NCBI GenBank assembly: GCA_031216915.1 | Contig: CM062297.1 | Span: 182,908,083-182,972,082, forward strand | Source of the DNA: Pictodentalium vernedei | Lineage: Eukaryota; Mollusca; Scaphopoda; Dentaliida; Dentaliidae | Direction of reading: 5' to 3' | Length of the DNA: 64,000 nt | In this document: positions 42,671 to 52,699 of the stretch, one piece after another | How the letters are laid out: each line of letters opens with the position of its first letter | Numbering within the stretch: the first letter of the stretch is position 1 | Notes under the pieces: generated by a model | Databases searched by the model: none | The model's input: only the letters and a program-made list of their open reading frames with translations | Told to the model about the DNA's origin: nothing | Program-made: the position numbers and the translations under genes

Positions 42671-44659
42671 TGGCTTAAACCTCTATCGCGCTCCGGTTGG
42701 CGGAAGGTTGTCGAGCTTTTCACAAGAATGGGCGTCGATTACGGACGACCCTTGGGTGAGAGGAGTGACTTCGGAAGGTCTAAAGATATCCTTCAAACGA
42801 AAGCCTCCATTAACTCGAAGTCCAAAGTGGACTGATCTTCCGTCAAATCCGCAGAAAAGAGACGCCCTGTTATCAGAGGTGCAGTCTCTTTTAATGAAGA
42901 ACGCGGTAGAGGTCGTAGAAAACCAGGAATCTCCGGGATTCTACAGCCATCTGTTTCTGGTTCCGAAACCAGACGGCTCGTTCCGTCCAGTCATAGATTT
43001 GAGCTGGATAAACAAGCTGATCGTCGCTCCGAAGTTTTATATGGAGACGATTCGATCGGTCAGAGCGAGTATTCGGGTGAACGATTATGCAACGAGCATA
43101 GATCTCAAAGATGCGTACTTTCACGTCATGGTACATCCGACATTCCGAAAGTATCTACGCTTCGCAGTCCTAGGAGTGGTGTATCAATTCCGGGCGATGT
43201 GCTTCGGATTGAATCTAGCACCCTGGGCTTTCACTAGGGTAATTAACTCGGTAAAGATCTTCTTCCAAGCTAATTCGTCTGCGGTAACGTCGGCCTACCT
43301 GGACGACATTCTTCAGAGGTACGGCAACGAGTTAACGCTTCAGAACGATGTTCAGAATCTTCTTCTATTGCTCCGACGTCTCGGTTTTATAGTAAACGAA
43401 GAGAAGTCTGATCTGGTCCGTCCAAGTCATTCACTCATTTGGGAATGTGCTTCGAGACGCACAACAATCTCGTTCGTCTGCTGTTAACCAGAGCGAAATT
43501 AGTCAGTTGTTACGCTCGCTATTGTCTGCACGCAGACAAAGTCACGGCGAGAGAATTTATGAGACTGATAGGTCTGTGCGGAGCCGCCGCGGATCTCATT
43601 CCGATGGGGCGGTTACGCACACGTCCTCTTCAAATTTTCCTGACTCAGAATTGGAGTGTGAAAATTCATTCGCTCGATGTAGACGTTCTCTTGTCAGATC
43701 AAGTGAAACAAGAGATTCAGACTTGGGCAAACATTCAGTGGTTAACTCAAGGAGTTCCGCTGCAGTTGCCGGATCCGAGTTTTACCGTTATGACGGATGC
43801 CAGTCAAACAGGTTGGGGTGCATCATTAATCCCAACGGATTCGAGATGCCAGGGTCTTTGGGATCCGCAATTCCTGTGCAAGCACATAAACATCAAGGAA
43901 ATGATGTCAATTTGGCTTGCGTTACGTCACTGGATGGACATTATTCTCGATGCTCATGTCCAAATCCTATCCGACAATACGACAGTAGTGGCGTATATAC
44001 GGAATCAGGGAGGCACTCATTCAGTTCCGTTGTTCAATCTAACGGAAAGAATCCTTCTGTTTGCGCTAGAACATCACGTTCTTCTTTCGGTCCGTCACAT
44101 ACCGGGTCGTCTGAATGTGCTAGCAGACTCCCTTTCACGAAAGGGTCGCTTGTTGCCGTCGGAGTGGACTCTCAACAAACAAGTATTCAATCAGATTTGC
44201 TACCAATGGGAACGGCCAATGATAGACTTATTTGCAACACATCTCAACAATCAGTTGCAGACGTATGTGTCTCCGTGTCCGGATCCAAGAGCATTTGCAG
44301 TAGACGCTCTGTCGATCCCTTGGGACGGAATGATAGGATATGCGTATCCTCCAGCGCCGTTAATTCAACAAGTATTGCTAAAGATAAAACAATCTCATTG
44401 CAAGATTCTGTTGGTAGCATCTCTGTCGCCACAGAGACCGTGGATAAATCTACTCAGGTGTCTGTTGTGGGACCTACCGCGGAAGCTTCCTCCACGGGAG
44501 GATCTTCTTTCGCAGGGGAAATCGCACCAACTCCATCACAACCCGCAAGGTCTCAACCTTCACGTTTTTCCGTTGTGCGGTCCTTCTTGCATGGCAAGCA
44601 CTTTACAGGACGAGCAGTGGACGCGATTTCTAACTGTAGGAGGACCTCCTCTTCGCTAA
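42504..44659 (+). pseudogene. RT / RNase H / Dam-like methyltransferase ORF of element C (one frame break)
   Basis: RT: GFYSHLFLVPKPDGSFRPVI, SIDLKDAYFHVMVHPTFRKY, FGLNLAPWAFTRV, catalytic YLDD at 43296-43307, then VNEEKSDL. A one-base deletion near 43427 shifts into the second frame starting HLGMCFETHNNLV. RNase H: VMTDASQTGWGASL (Asp 43796-43798), ILSDNTTVVAYIRNQGGTHS (Asp 43973-43975), RLNVLADSLSRKG. Methyltransferase-like: MIDLFATHLNNQLQTYVSPC, YAYPPAPLIQQVLLKIK, where PPA replaces the usual NPPY. Start position is not certain; open frame begins within the gag overlap. Together these would copy the RNA into DNA. Confidence 0.9.
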
Positions 44660-45615
44660 ACTATGCGGCTAAGTGGAAGGTTTTTCGTCGTTGGTGTAGG
44701 GATCATTCTGTAGATATATTCGATCCCTCTATACCAGACATTGCAAACTTTCTAGTATACTTGTTTGACGAAATCAAACTGCAGCCTGTTACTATAAAGG
44801 GTTATAGATCTATGTTATCTGATACCTATGCACATCATGATAGTTTACAAATTGGATCTAATGTCTCCTTATCGAAGTTGGTTAGAAACTTTTCGATAAA
44901 TAGACCCAGAACTCTTAGATTAATTCCTAAGTGGAATTTAGCTTGGGTTCTTCTTAAATTGAAGGAAAAGCCATTTGAACCTCTTGGGACAGTAGATTTC
45001 AAATTCTTATCTTATAAGACAGCTTTTCTCTTAGCTTTCTCTTCTGCTAGAAGAGTCAGTGAGCTTCATGCACTATCGGTGGATGATTCTCATTATCGTA
45101 GTGTTGGGAACACTATCACCTTCACTACTAATGTGGGTTTTTTAGCTAAGAATCAGGCTCCTAATAAATATCCGGAACCTATTGTTATTAAGGCTCTTCC
45201 GTCTTCAGACGGGCGTAGGCCTTTACTCTGTCCTGTTAGAGCATTACGTATCTATAAACAGAGATCTCAGTTTATCAGAAAGGGACGGAAACGTTTCTTT
45301 CTGTCTTTGATGCCTAATAGAAAGGACATTTCGGTCCATTCTATTGCTAGATGGATTCAGTTAACTATCCGTACTGCTTATGAAGATTTATCTTCTTCTC
45401 AGCAGTCTGTGCTTAAGATTTCTGCTCATGAAGTAAGAGCTCTTTCTACTTACTGGGCTTATGCTAATAGTGTTGCTATTACAGATTTAATGAAGGTTGC
45501 TTATTGGTCTCAGCCATCCACATTTACGAATTTTTATCTCAGAAATATTGAGTCCATTTCTGGAGACCTGCATTGTTTAGGTCCGTTATCTGTTGCTCAG
45601 AATGTCGTCCACTAA
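43447..45615 (+). CDS. Tyrosine recombinase of element C, intact frame
   Basis: One uninterrupted 722-codon frame. The first ~360 codons overlap the RT ORF in another frame and are Ser-rich; the recombinase proper begins about RFSVVRSFLHGKHFTGRAVD. Core-binding: YAAKWKVFRRWCRDHSVD and QPVTIKGYRSMLSDTYAHH. Catalytic: Arg in SARRVSELHAL (45052-45054), HEVR (His 45427-45429, Arg 45436-45438), Trp in AYWSQ (45505-45507), nucleophile Tyr in NFYLR (45535-45537). Stop at 45613-45615. All five diagnostic residues are present. True start codon unknown; no clear ATG lies just before the recombinase domain, so expression may use the overlap (for example reinitiation or a spliced message). Confidence 0.88.
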   Translation: MLRDAQQSRSSAVNQSEISQLLRSLLSARRQSHGERIYETDRSVRSRRGSHSDGAVTHTSSSNFPDSELECENSFARCRRSLVRSSETRDSDLGKHSVVNSRSSAAVAGSEFYRYDGCQSNRLGCIINPNGFEMPGSLGSAIPVQAHKHQGNDVNLACVTSLDGHYSRCSCPNPIRQYDSSGVYTESGRHSFSSVVQSNGKNPSVCARTSRSSFGPSHTGSSECASRLPFTKGSLVAVGVDSQQTSIQSDLLPMGTANDRLICNTSQQSVADVCVSVSGSKSICSRRSVDPLGRNDRICVSSSAVNSTSIAKDKTISLQDSVGSISVATETVDKSTQVSVVGPTAEASSTGGSSFAGEIAPTPSQPARSQPSRFSVVRSFLHGKHFTGRAVDAISNCRRTSSSLNYAAKWKVFRRWCRDHSVDIFDPSIPDIANFLVYLFDEIKLQPVTIKGYRSMLSDTYAHHDSLQIGSNVSLSKLVRNFSINRPRTLRLIPKWNLAWVLLKLKEKPFEPLGTVDFKFLSYKTAFLLAFSSARRVSELHALSVDDSHYRSVGNTITFTTNVGFLAKNQAPNKYPEPIVIKALPSSDGRRPLLCPVRALRIYKQRSQFIRKGRKRFFLSLMPNRKDISVHSIARWIQLTIRTAYEDLSSSQQSVLKISAHEVRALSTYWAYANSVAITDLMKVAYWSQPSTFTNFYLRNIESISGDLHCLGPLSVAQNVVH

Positions 45616-45712
45616 ACAGTTGCAACTATAGTTATGCAGGCTTTCTGTTCCGGCAGTGACTCCGTCCGGCTGCCCTCTTCGCTCTGGGCTATTTGACCCA
45701 GGGCAAGGGGAA

Positions 45713-45725
45713 GGGGGGGGGGGGG
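45713..45725. repeat. G13 run downstream of the recombinase
   Basis: Follows gggcaaggggaa. Element B has a shorter, interrupted G run at the same place (34487-34500), so a G-rich patch here is a family feature that varies in length. Confidence 0.85.
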
Positions 45726-46215
45726 TGTTCCCTTAGGTCACCTGCTTTATAGTGAAAAGCAAGGGAATGCCTCCTCCAAGTCAGTATTTCTGAGTCACTT
45801 CCGGGATGGTTTTAAAGTGTAATATTAATGTTAAATTTCATTCATGTCTTATTTTTAAAGTGTAGCTCGGTGTGAAGCATTTGTATATGTCAAGTGTCAA
45901 ACGGGCTTTAATATACAATACTCGGACACTTTTAAATGACTATAAAGAGTCTCAATTCTCTGGACTACTTTATTTATTGGCTTGCTTTAAAAATAATTAG
46001 TATAAGGGTTATACTGGATGTTAATAGAGAACATGAATGTTATTGTGCTCAATTATTAAGGGTAGTGTATCTTTCTAATTTAATATTAAATAAGAAAGAT
46101 ACATGTAAAGCCTAATACTCCTTTTCTCCTTGAGGGGTTACCTCTTTACTATATAGTTGAGCTTATTGGATTTTCCTCTATGTCCTAGGCCCTCCAGCCT
46201 GTTTACTATTCAGCT

Positions 46216-46299
46216 AAGTCTGGGTCATTGGTACAGTATAAAAATGTTAAAAAATTTATAGTAATTTATATATTTTTTATACTTACCAATGACCCAGAC
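46216..46299. repeat. ICR of element C
   Basis: Left half (to 46245) is the complement of the left end 39491-39520; right half (46246-46299) is the complement of the right end 46550-46603. The two halves abut without spacer, as in copy B, and the junction aaaat|gttaa is identical in both. Confidence 0.94.
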
Positions 46300-46373
46300 G
46301 GGGATGGCCCTCCCTGGAGTTGGGAACTCTTGCCTCCCCGCTGAGTACATAGCGCTGACCAGGCACTACCAGT

Positions 46374-46603
46374 GAGAATGATAATTGGCGCCAATTTCGG
46401 GACGTCTGCATCACTGCGCATGCGCAGTAGAGGCGTAGTATGGAGGTCCTTTAGGACATGATTTCTTTTTGTTTTAGATGCAAATTTTGGGGATTGGGGG
46501 GCAAAATTTGTGTTTGGCCCTGGTTTTGTTAGAGTTAGCACCAGCTAAGTCTGGGTCATTGGTAAGTATAAAAAATATATAAATTACTATAAATTTTTTA
46601 ACT
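46374..46603. repeat. Right inverted terminal repeat of element C
   Basis: Starts gagaatgataattggcgcca, carries both palindromic sites, ends ataaattttttaac. Confidence 0.93.
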
Positions 46604-46868
46604 TTCCAACCGCAAATTGGGGCTTCATAAAATCTGTGAAGTGATATTGTTTTGCATGCATGTATTTTGCCTGGTTACAATAGATGGGAGAGTGTTTAGA
46701 GGCACTCTCCTATCAATTGTAACAAGGCAAGAACATGTGAACAAATTTTTCTAAAACTAATTTAGCCTGCTATCAGTTATGAAACACAAAAAATAAAAAA
46801 ATAAAACCCCCCCTCTCTCTTTGATTCACAAAATTATTGAAAAATAATTGAAAAATTATTGAATTTTT
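46604..46868. other. Intron sequence with a small hairpin repeat
   Basis: 46677-46724 is a hairpin (gttacaatagatgggagagt / actctcctatcaattgtaac). The following caaggcaagaacatgtgaac, aaat also occurs just left of element D (47768-47790), so both elements border related repeat sequence. Confidence 0.6.
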
Positions 46869-47575
46869 ATGTGTACCCATACTATGTATGGTACACATAA
46901 TGCCATCATCCGGGGTGGCCATCCATCGTTCGTCTATCCTTTGTCCGTCTGTCTGTCCGTCCGGCATCCATATCCATTTCTTTGTCATTCGATAACTTGA
47001 AAAATATTGCTTGGATTGTCAAGTTACTTTATATTTGTGTTCAGGTTACTGATGTGTCGAGCTGTATAGTTTTTTGTCCGTCCGTCCGTCCATCAGTCTG
47101 TCCGTCCGGCATCCGTATCCATTTCTTTGTCATTCGATAACTTGAAAAATATTCCTTGGATTGTCAAGTTACTTTATATTTGTGTTCAGGTTACTGATGT
47201 GCCGAGCTGTATAGTTTTTTTTGTTTGTCCGTATGTCCATCTCTCCGTCCGTCCGTCCGTCCGTCCGTCCGTCCGTCCGTCCGTCCGTCCGTCTGTCCAT
47301 CCGGCGTCTGTTTGGCATGAGATAACTTAAAAAATATCAATTCGATTGTCATGTTACTTCATATACATGTTCAGGTTACTGATGTGCTGTGCTCTATAGT
47401 TTTTTATGTAAATCTGATAATTTGATCTGGAGATATTAACCCTTTATCCATCAAATTAGACACTCCTCCAATCCATTTCTATATGTACCCATACCATGTA
47501 TGGTGTACATAATGTCGGCATCCGTGGTGGCCCTCCATCATACAGCTTTCTACTAGTTGCGCGTATGGGTACACA
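46869..47575. repeat. Tandem ~190-bp units with chyme-like palindromic borders and (CCGT)n
   Basis: Bounded by tgtacccatactatgtatgg, tacacataatg and tgtacccataccatgtatgg, tgtacataatg, each nearly palindromic. Units contain ccatttctttgtcattcgat, aacttgaaaaatatt, gattgtcaagttactttata, tgttcaggttactgatgtg and gagctgtatagtttttt. A pure (ccgt)n run is at about 47246-47291. Non-coding. (The word 'chyme' in the label is meaningless; read it as 'palindromic borders'.). Confidence 0.8.
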
Positions 47576-47791
47576 TCTGACGATTTTATCGGCCTATTTT
47601 TTTATTAACAGATTGACTGCTTAAGTCCAAATTTAGGCTTTATTCTAAAGTGCAACCACAACTTAAAGGCTTCATATTCTGTGGATGTGCTTCATTTAAT
47701 CTGTGAAGTGAAATTGTTTATCATGCATGGATTTGCCTTGTTACAATTGATGTTACATAAATTTTAATAAGGCGAGAACATGTGAACAAAT
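47576..47791. other. Intron sequence, related to the right flank of element C
   Basis: Contains cttcatttaatctgtgaagt and gaacatgtgaacaaa, also found at 46620-46745. No gene. Confidence 0.5.
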
Positions 47792-48779
47792 ATTTTTACA
47801 CTGTAAACCAATGGCCCAGACTAGCTGGTGCGTAACTCAAAGTTATCAAGGGCCAAACACAAATTTCGAACCTCCCAATCACCAAAATTTGCTTGCAAAA
47901 CCGTAATTTAAAAGTCCTATCTGACCCTCCATACATTTACTCTCCGCGCATGCGCAGACATCAGGAAATGACCAGAATTGGCGCCAACATCATTTTTTGT
48001 TTGGCCCTAAAGTCATCAACAATGAACTGACATCTGTGCTTTAAAATCTCCTTTTTGAGGATGCCAGACACAAATCAATGCAAGAATTGGTGGATACAAG
48101 GCTGTTATTGGATGAAGAAAGTGTTCAATGGTGGTTTTGGACGTTCAGGGATGTAACTTAATAATATTTATAAAATTATTTTATGTTTCCCAATTTCGGG
48201 ACATAATCCTGACATCATCATTTTTGATAATGATTATTCCACTGTTTGTTAAGTATTCCTTCCCTATCCTTCCAGGAGCTCTTCCTGTTAAACTCTTAAG
48301 GTTTTTGGCTATTTTTTATTGAAATTTTTTATTAAATTTCTTGGAGTTTAACATATATATTACAGAATATTATTCTGTTTTCCCCAGGGTTATGTCCTCA
48401 CCCTAGGTCATTTAGTCTTGCATCTTCTATCCAATGTATTGTTTTTTCTTCGTATGAAGATCTAGCATTGCATCTGATAGCATTTTAATTGGTTCTGATT
48501 TTGGGCCTTTTTGTGTGCCTGATGTCTTGTTTACATTGACGTTGTTTACATTGTCAGCGTCCTCATATATAGGTAGTTTTTTTATATTCTATTACTGTAG
48601 TATAATGTAGGATACATGGATTATTATTCTGGTAGTGTAGCTAAAAAAATTTGGATTTATTCACACATAGACTCTATTGTGATGCCCTTGGGCATTTTTT
48701 CAAAATTTTTTGTTTACAAAAATATTGTGAATTAAATTATGATTGCTATGATTCATGTATCTCAGTTATATATATATAT

Positions 48780-49980
48780 TGTTGTGGAGTTTGGAGGACT
48801 GATATCGACTTTAGTTGATGCACTCCTGCGGACTCTTGTCATTCTTGTTTTCACCGAGATGACTGATGTTGGAGTTGGGTGTTGTGGTACGTTGTTGGCT
48901 GTGAGGTTCTGAGGATCAGGACTCTCACTGCATTTTAATTCATTCTGTCAGTTTCTATTTCAGAGGAACATGAACATGGCGATGATATTCTGACACCCAT
49001 CCAAGTCTGCTACCGTCGTCGTGCTACGTGGAGCATATAGAGCTAGCTGCAGTGCTCATTATTGCAAGAGTTAGGGCCTTTTGTTAAGGGTTTTTATCTC
49101 TTGCAAGCAGCTAGCTCGACCGGTGAAGTGGTACTCCGTCCATGGGTGCCGTGACGCCGGGTAAGTCTGTTGCGGTCATGGGAAGTGGATGTGGGTAGAG
49201 CGAGCACTTTAATATAAATAGCTCACCCAGCGACGACAGAAATAGGGAGGAAGTCAGCAAGTTCTTGTATTCGGCGAGGTCTGATAGACCGCAAGTGGGA
49301 GGGGCCCCCCTCTCTAATCTAGCAACATCTGGGGTCAGAAGAAACTTGCACAAGCCGGAGCACATGTCCGCCCTCCACTTGGGATGCTCTGTTTAGTCTG
49401 CAGCCGGGGTCGGCTTCAGTCACTGCTTCCTCCGCTACGTTATTTAAGCACACACGACCGCATCCTATCCACCTGACTTTGGATATCCAACCTGTTACAC
49501 GAAGAAGGAACCACTCTTTGCCCATGAAGTCGGACCCTCCGGTAGCTAGGGAGACGAGGCCTCGATCATCGGGACATTTGGAGAAAGGATCCGTTTCCGA
49601 CACACTGTCCCAGGAGCAGCATGTGGCTAAGGAACGGAAGACAGCTGCTCCTCAGGTCTCGATGGACTTGCTGTCGCAGATTGCACAGCTGATCGCAACA
49701 TACCAGCAAGTGCAGATGCAGTCTCCTCAGACTCCGAATCTGAGCTGTCAGACGGTGCTGGGTCAGTCCAGTCATCTGTTCACACAGATGCAATGGACCA
49801 AGATTTGCAACTGATTCTCTCGGATGGCGAAAGGGATAAGGAAGAGGATTACCCTTCCCTTTCGGAACAGTACATAGTTGCGATGGTTTTCATCCATCAA
49901 TACTACCCTGATTTTGTTCACCAAATCAGAATGCTGACAAGAGAGAAACCGCTGACGTCGTTGGACGCAGACTTTATCCG
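48780..49980 (+). pseudogene. Gag-like remnant of element D
   Basis: Alignable blocks in C order: ccgtcgtcgtgctacgtgg, gagctagctgcagtgctcat, tctctaatctagcaacatct, cacacgaccgcatcc and, from 49793, LQLILSDGERDKEEDYPSLS matching DMDDLELSLSEQ of C. Multiple stops and indels. The frame from 49793 passes straight into RT (TPLTSCLHWTNLPSNPC). Confidence 0.7.
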
Positions 49981-51660
49981 GACAAAAACCCCACTAACAA
50001 GTTGTCTGCATTGGACAAATCTTCCATCAAATCCTTGCATAAGAGAGTTTCTCCTACCAGAGGTACAGGCTCTCTTATCAGAGGAAGCAATACAGGTCAT
50101 CGAGAATCAGCATTCTCAAGATTTTTACAGTCACCTGTTCCTCGTACCGAAGCTAGACGGCTCGTTCTGACCGGTAAAGACTTGAGCTGGATAACAAGCT
50201 TATCATGGCTCCAAAAATTTATATATGGAGACCATTCGGTCGGTAAAAGCGAGCGTTCAAGTGATCGACTATGCGGCAAGCATAGATCTAAGGATGCGTA
50301 CTTTCATGGCCTGGTACATCCGGCATTCTAAAAGTACCTGCGGTTCGCTGTACAAGGGAAGGTGTATCAGTAAGAGCAATATGCTTTGGTCTGAACTTGG
50401 CTCCTTGGGTGTTCACTCGAATAATGAACTTGGTAATATCATACTTCCGAGCTCATTCGTCTGCGGTAACATTGGCTTACTTGGATGACATTCTTCAGAG
50501 ATACGGCAACAGAATTAGAATGATGTTCAGAGTCTGCTTCTATTACTCTGACATCTCAGTTTCATCATTCACTTGGGAATGAGCTTTGAGACTCACAACA
50601 ATCTGGTTCGTCTGCCGTTACCCAGAGTGAAATTAGTCAGTTGTTATGCTCGCTTTTGTCTACACTTGGACACTTTAACAGTGAGGAAATTCATGCGACT
50701 GTGGAGCTGTGCGGAGCAGCTGTGGATCTCATTCCGATGGGCCGTCGGCACGCACGCCCCTCCAGACATTCTTTACTCAGAACTGGAATGTGAAGATGCT
50801 TTCACTTGAACCAATATTGTTTTAACAGACCTAGTAAAACAAGGGTTCAGATTTGGGCAGATATTCAGTGGTTAATTCAGGGAGTTTCGCTGCAACTGCC
50901 GGATCCAGCTTTCACGATTATGATGGATGTGAGTCAGATGGGTTGGGGCAGGACCCTAAGTCCTGCAGACTTGAAGTGTCACTGTCTTTCGGACCCTCGG
51001 TTCCGGGAGAAACACATAAACATCAAAGAGATGACTTCAATATGGCTAGTGCTACAACATTGAATTCACATAATAATGGACGTCCATGTTCAGATTTGGT
51101 CGGACAACTCGACAGTAGTAGCGTACATCGGGAACCCGGACGGCACTCATTCATTTCCATTATGCCAACTAATGGAGAAGATTTTCCTATACGTCATGAA
51201 TCATCATGTTCAACTTTCTGTCCATCATATACCGGGTCATCTGAACATACTAGCAGACTAGCTCTCTCGGAAAGGTCACCTGTTGCAATTGGAGTGGACG
51301 CTCAACAACAACCAACAACCGAGTATTTGGGTAGATTTGCTACCAGTGGGATCGCTCCAAGATAGATCTGTTTGTGACACACTGGAACAATCAGTTACCG
51401 TCGTTTATGTCGCCATGCCCAGACCATCAAGCATACGCAGTAGACGCTCTGTCAATCTCATGGGGATGAATGATAGGGTATGCGTATCCTCCAGTTCCGT
51501 TGATTCAGTAGATTATGTTTAAGATCAAACAGTCCCGTTGTGAAATCCTACTAGTAGCACCTCTGTCATCACAGAAACCTTGGATCAGTTTTCTCAAGTG
51601 TCTGTTATGGGACGTTCCCCGGAAGCTTCCTCCATGAGAGGACCTTCTTTATCAGGGGAA
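49981..51660 (+). pseudogene. RT / RNase H / methyltransferase-like remnant of element D
   Basis: SQDFYSHLFLVPKLDGSF, a stop, then METIRSVKASVQVIDYAASI, APWVFTRIMNLVISYFRAHS, catalytic YLDDILQRYGN near 50480-50512, HLGM-SFETHNNL area at 50573, RNase H IMMDVSQMGWG and IWSDNSTVVAYIGNPDGTHS, HIPGHLNILAD, and a methyltransferase-like end. At least five frame breaks. The overlapping second frame is open at 50853-51365. Confidence 0.8.
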
Positions 51661-51807
51661 GTTTTTGTTCTTCATGTCTTTCTCCGCCCACAGTGGCATA
51701 ATGGAGTCGGTTAGACGTGAGGGAACCTTTGTGATTCCTATATTATTTTATGACTAACACAAGAACGATTAGAGTAATGCCAGAGAGGAGGGTTCAATAT
51801 GACTTTG

Positions 51808-51813
<6 letters not shown>

Positions 51814-51880
<67 letters not shown>
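51814..51880. repeat. C67 homopolymer
   Basis: Sixty-seven uninterrupted C residues (G67 on the other strand) between aatcct and ataatgtg. By far the longest homopolymer in the window; may mark a collapsed or miscalled region. Confidence 0.95.
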
Positions 51881-52049
51881 ATAATGTGTTTAGAGGTGAT
51901 TACCATGCAAGAGAGCTCTGTCAAACAGATATACTAGTTTAATCTTTAATACTTCAAATGATAACCACACTTGCAGATGGATGAGGTGATTTTTCTTCTG
52001 TATGAAACTTTTGAAATGCATTAATTATTCTTACATTTTTCCTTTTCAG
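51881..52049. other. Intron 3' part before exon f
   Basis: Contains gagctctgtcaaacagatat (fragment of the CAGTGGAACCC-type element) and a pyrimidine-rich acceptor tract. Confidence 0.5.
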
Positions 52050-52130
52050 CAAAATTGCAGAGCTGAATTTAACAAATTTTGTGAATATGTCAAAGAGAAA
52101 TGCAAAGATTTGAGAACAGGAAAGCTAATG
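52050..52130 (+). CDS. Exon of unidentified host gene (exon f)
   Basis: Acceptor tttttccttttcag; 27 codons QNCRAEFNKFCEYVKEKCKD, LRTGKLM; donor ATG|GTAAGA. Enters and leaves in phase 0, matching exon e and exon g. Charged, helix-prone. The intron before it is 14.5 kb because it contains the LINE and elements C and D. Confidence 0.87.
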
Positions 52131-52695
52131 GTAAGAATATTGGCATCAGTTAATTGACTCAAAAGTGTCAAATTTCTTATTGTGTTAGCTGATTTAATAA
52201 TATTATATTCAAAGAGAAAATTTTCTGTTTTGTTCAAATTTCTTCCCAAATATACGAATGACATTTCAATAGTACTGCACTGCATCAGGCTACCTAATTG
52301 GTTTGTACATGTACTATTTCTCTTGCAGAAAAAACTTAGTGTGCATGCAACAGTACAGCTGCTAATTGTGTTGTACCTGTACTATTTCTCATACAGAAAA
52401 AACTTAGCTCGCAGGCTTCAGTACAGCCGCTGTGCAGCCGCTGTGCACTTGTCACTTTCCACAAATTAGCAATATTTCCTTGGACTCTATATTGGATTTG
52501 AAACACTTATTTCAGAAATAATCATCAAAAAATTTAATTAATGAAGCACTGGGTACAACCCAGTGCTTCATTAATTAAAATTTTGCTGCTGAAGATTTTA
52601 TTACCTAGTAAATTCATGCATGGACATCGCTGCTCATGCATGGATTACAACCAATCCACAGCGACTGCACTGTACTATTCCAGAGCTTTCTTTAT
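52131..52695. other. Intron: short tandem duplication and a perfect palindrome
   Basis: tgtactatttctcttgcaga, aaaaacttag occurs twice (about 52309 and 52376). At 52534-52581, taattaatgaagcactgggt pairs with acccagtgcttcattaatta around acaa. No exon. Confidence 0.65.
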
Positions 52696-52699
52696 TTAA

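Larger units (their letters stand above)
39491..46603 (+). mobile_element. DIRS-group YR retrotransposon, copy C (best preserved)
   Basis: 7.1 kb with the complete DIRS layout: inverted terminal repeats (39491-39693; 46374-46603), gag-like ORF, overlapping RT/RNase H/methyltransferase-like ORF, overlapping and intact YR ORF, G13-containing 3' region (45713-45725) and ICR (46216-46299). Only three small coding lesions are evident (an 8-base deletion and a one-base insertion in gag, a one-base deletion in RT). It lies in the intron between host exons e and f, + strand, directly after a LINE fragment. Relative to the other copies it looks youngest. Confidence 0.95.
47792..51725 (+). mobile_element. 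DIRS-group YR retrotransposon, copy D (truncated)
   Basis: Left terminal repeat about 47792-47995 (atttttacactgtaaaccaa, tggcccagac), with cGCGCATGCGCA at 47945-47956. Gag remnants from about 48780 to 49980, then a jump directly into RT (gag C-terminus missing, ~1 kb relative to C), then RNase H and methyltransferase-like parts to about 51660. The recombinase, ICR and right terminal repeat are absent. After 51661 a short gag-derived piece (tccgcccacagtggc ... ggttagacgtgaggg) follows out of order. Same strand as A, B and C. Confidence 0.88.

Noticed and set aside
43447..44200. Reading the first part of the 722-codon frame as a separate host gene
   Set aside because: It lies entirely within the DIRS RT ORF in another frame; kept only as an overprinting hypothesis.
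47246..47291. Telomere- or centromere-like array
   Set aside because: It is a short (ccgt)n microsatellite within a dispersed repeat.
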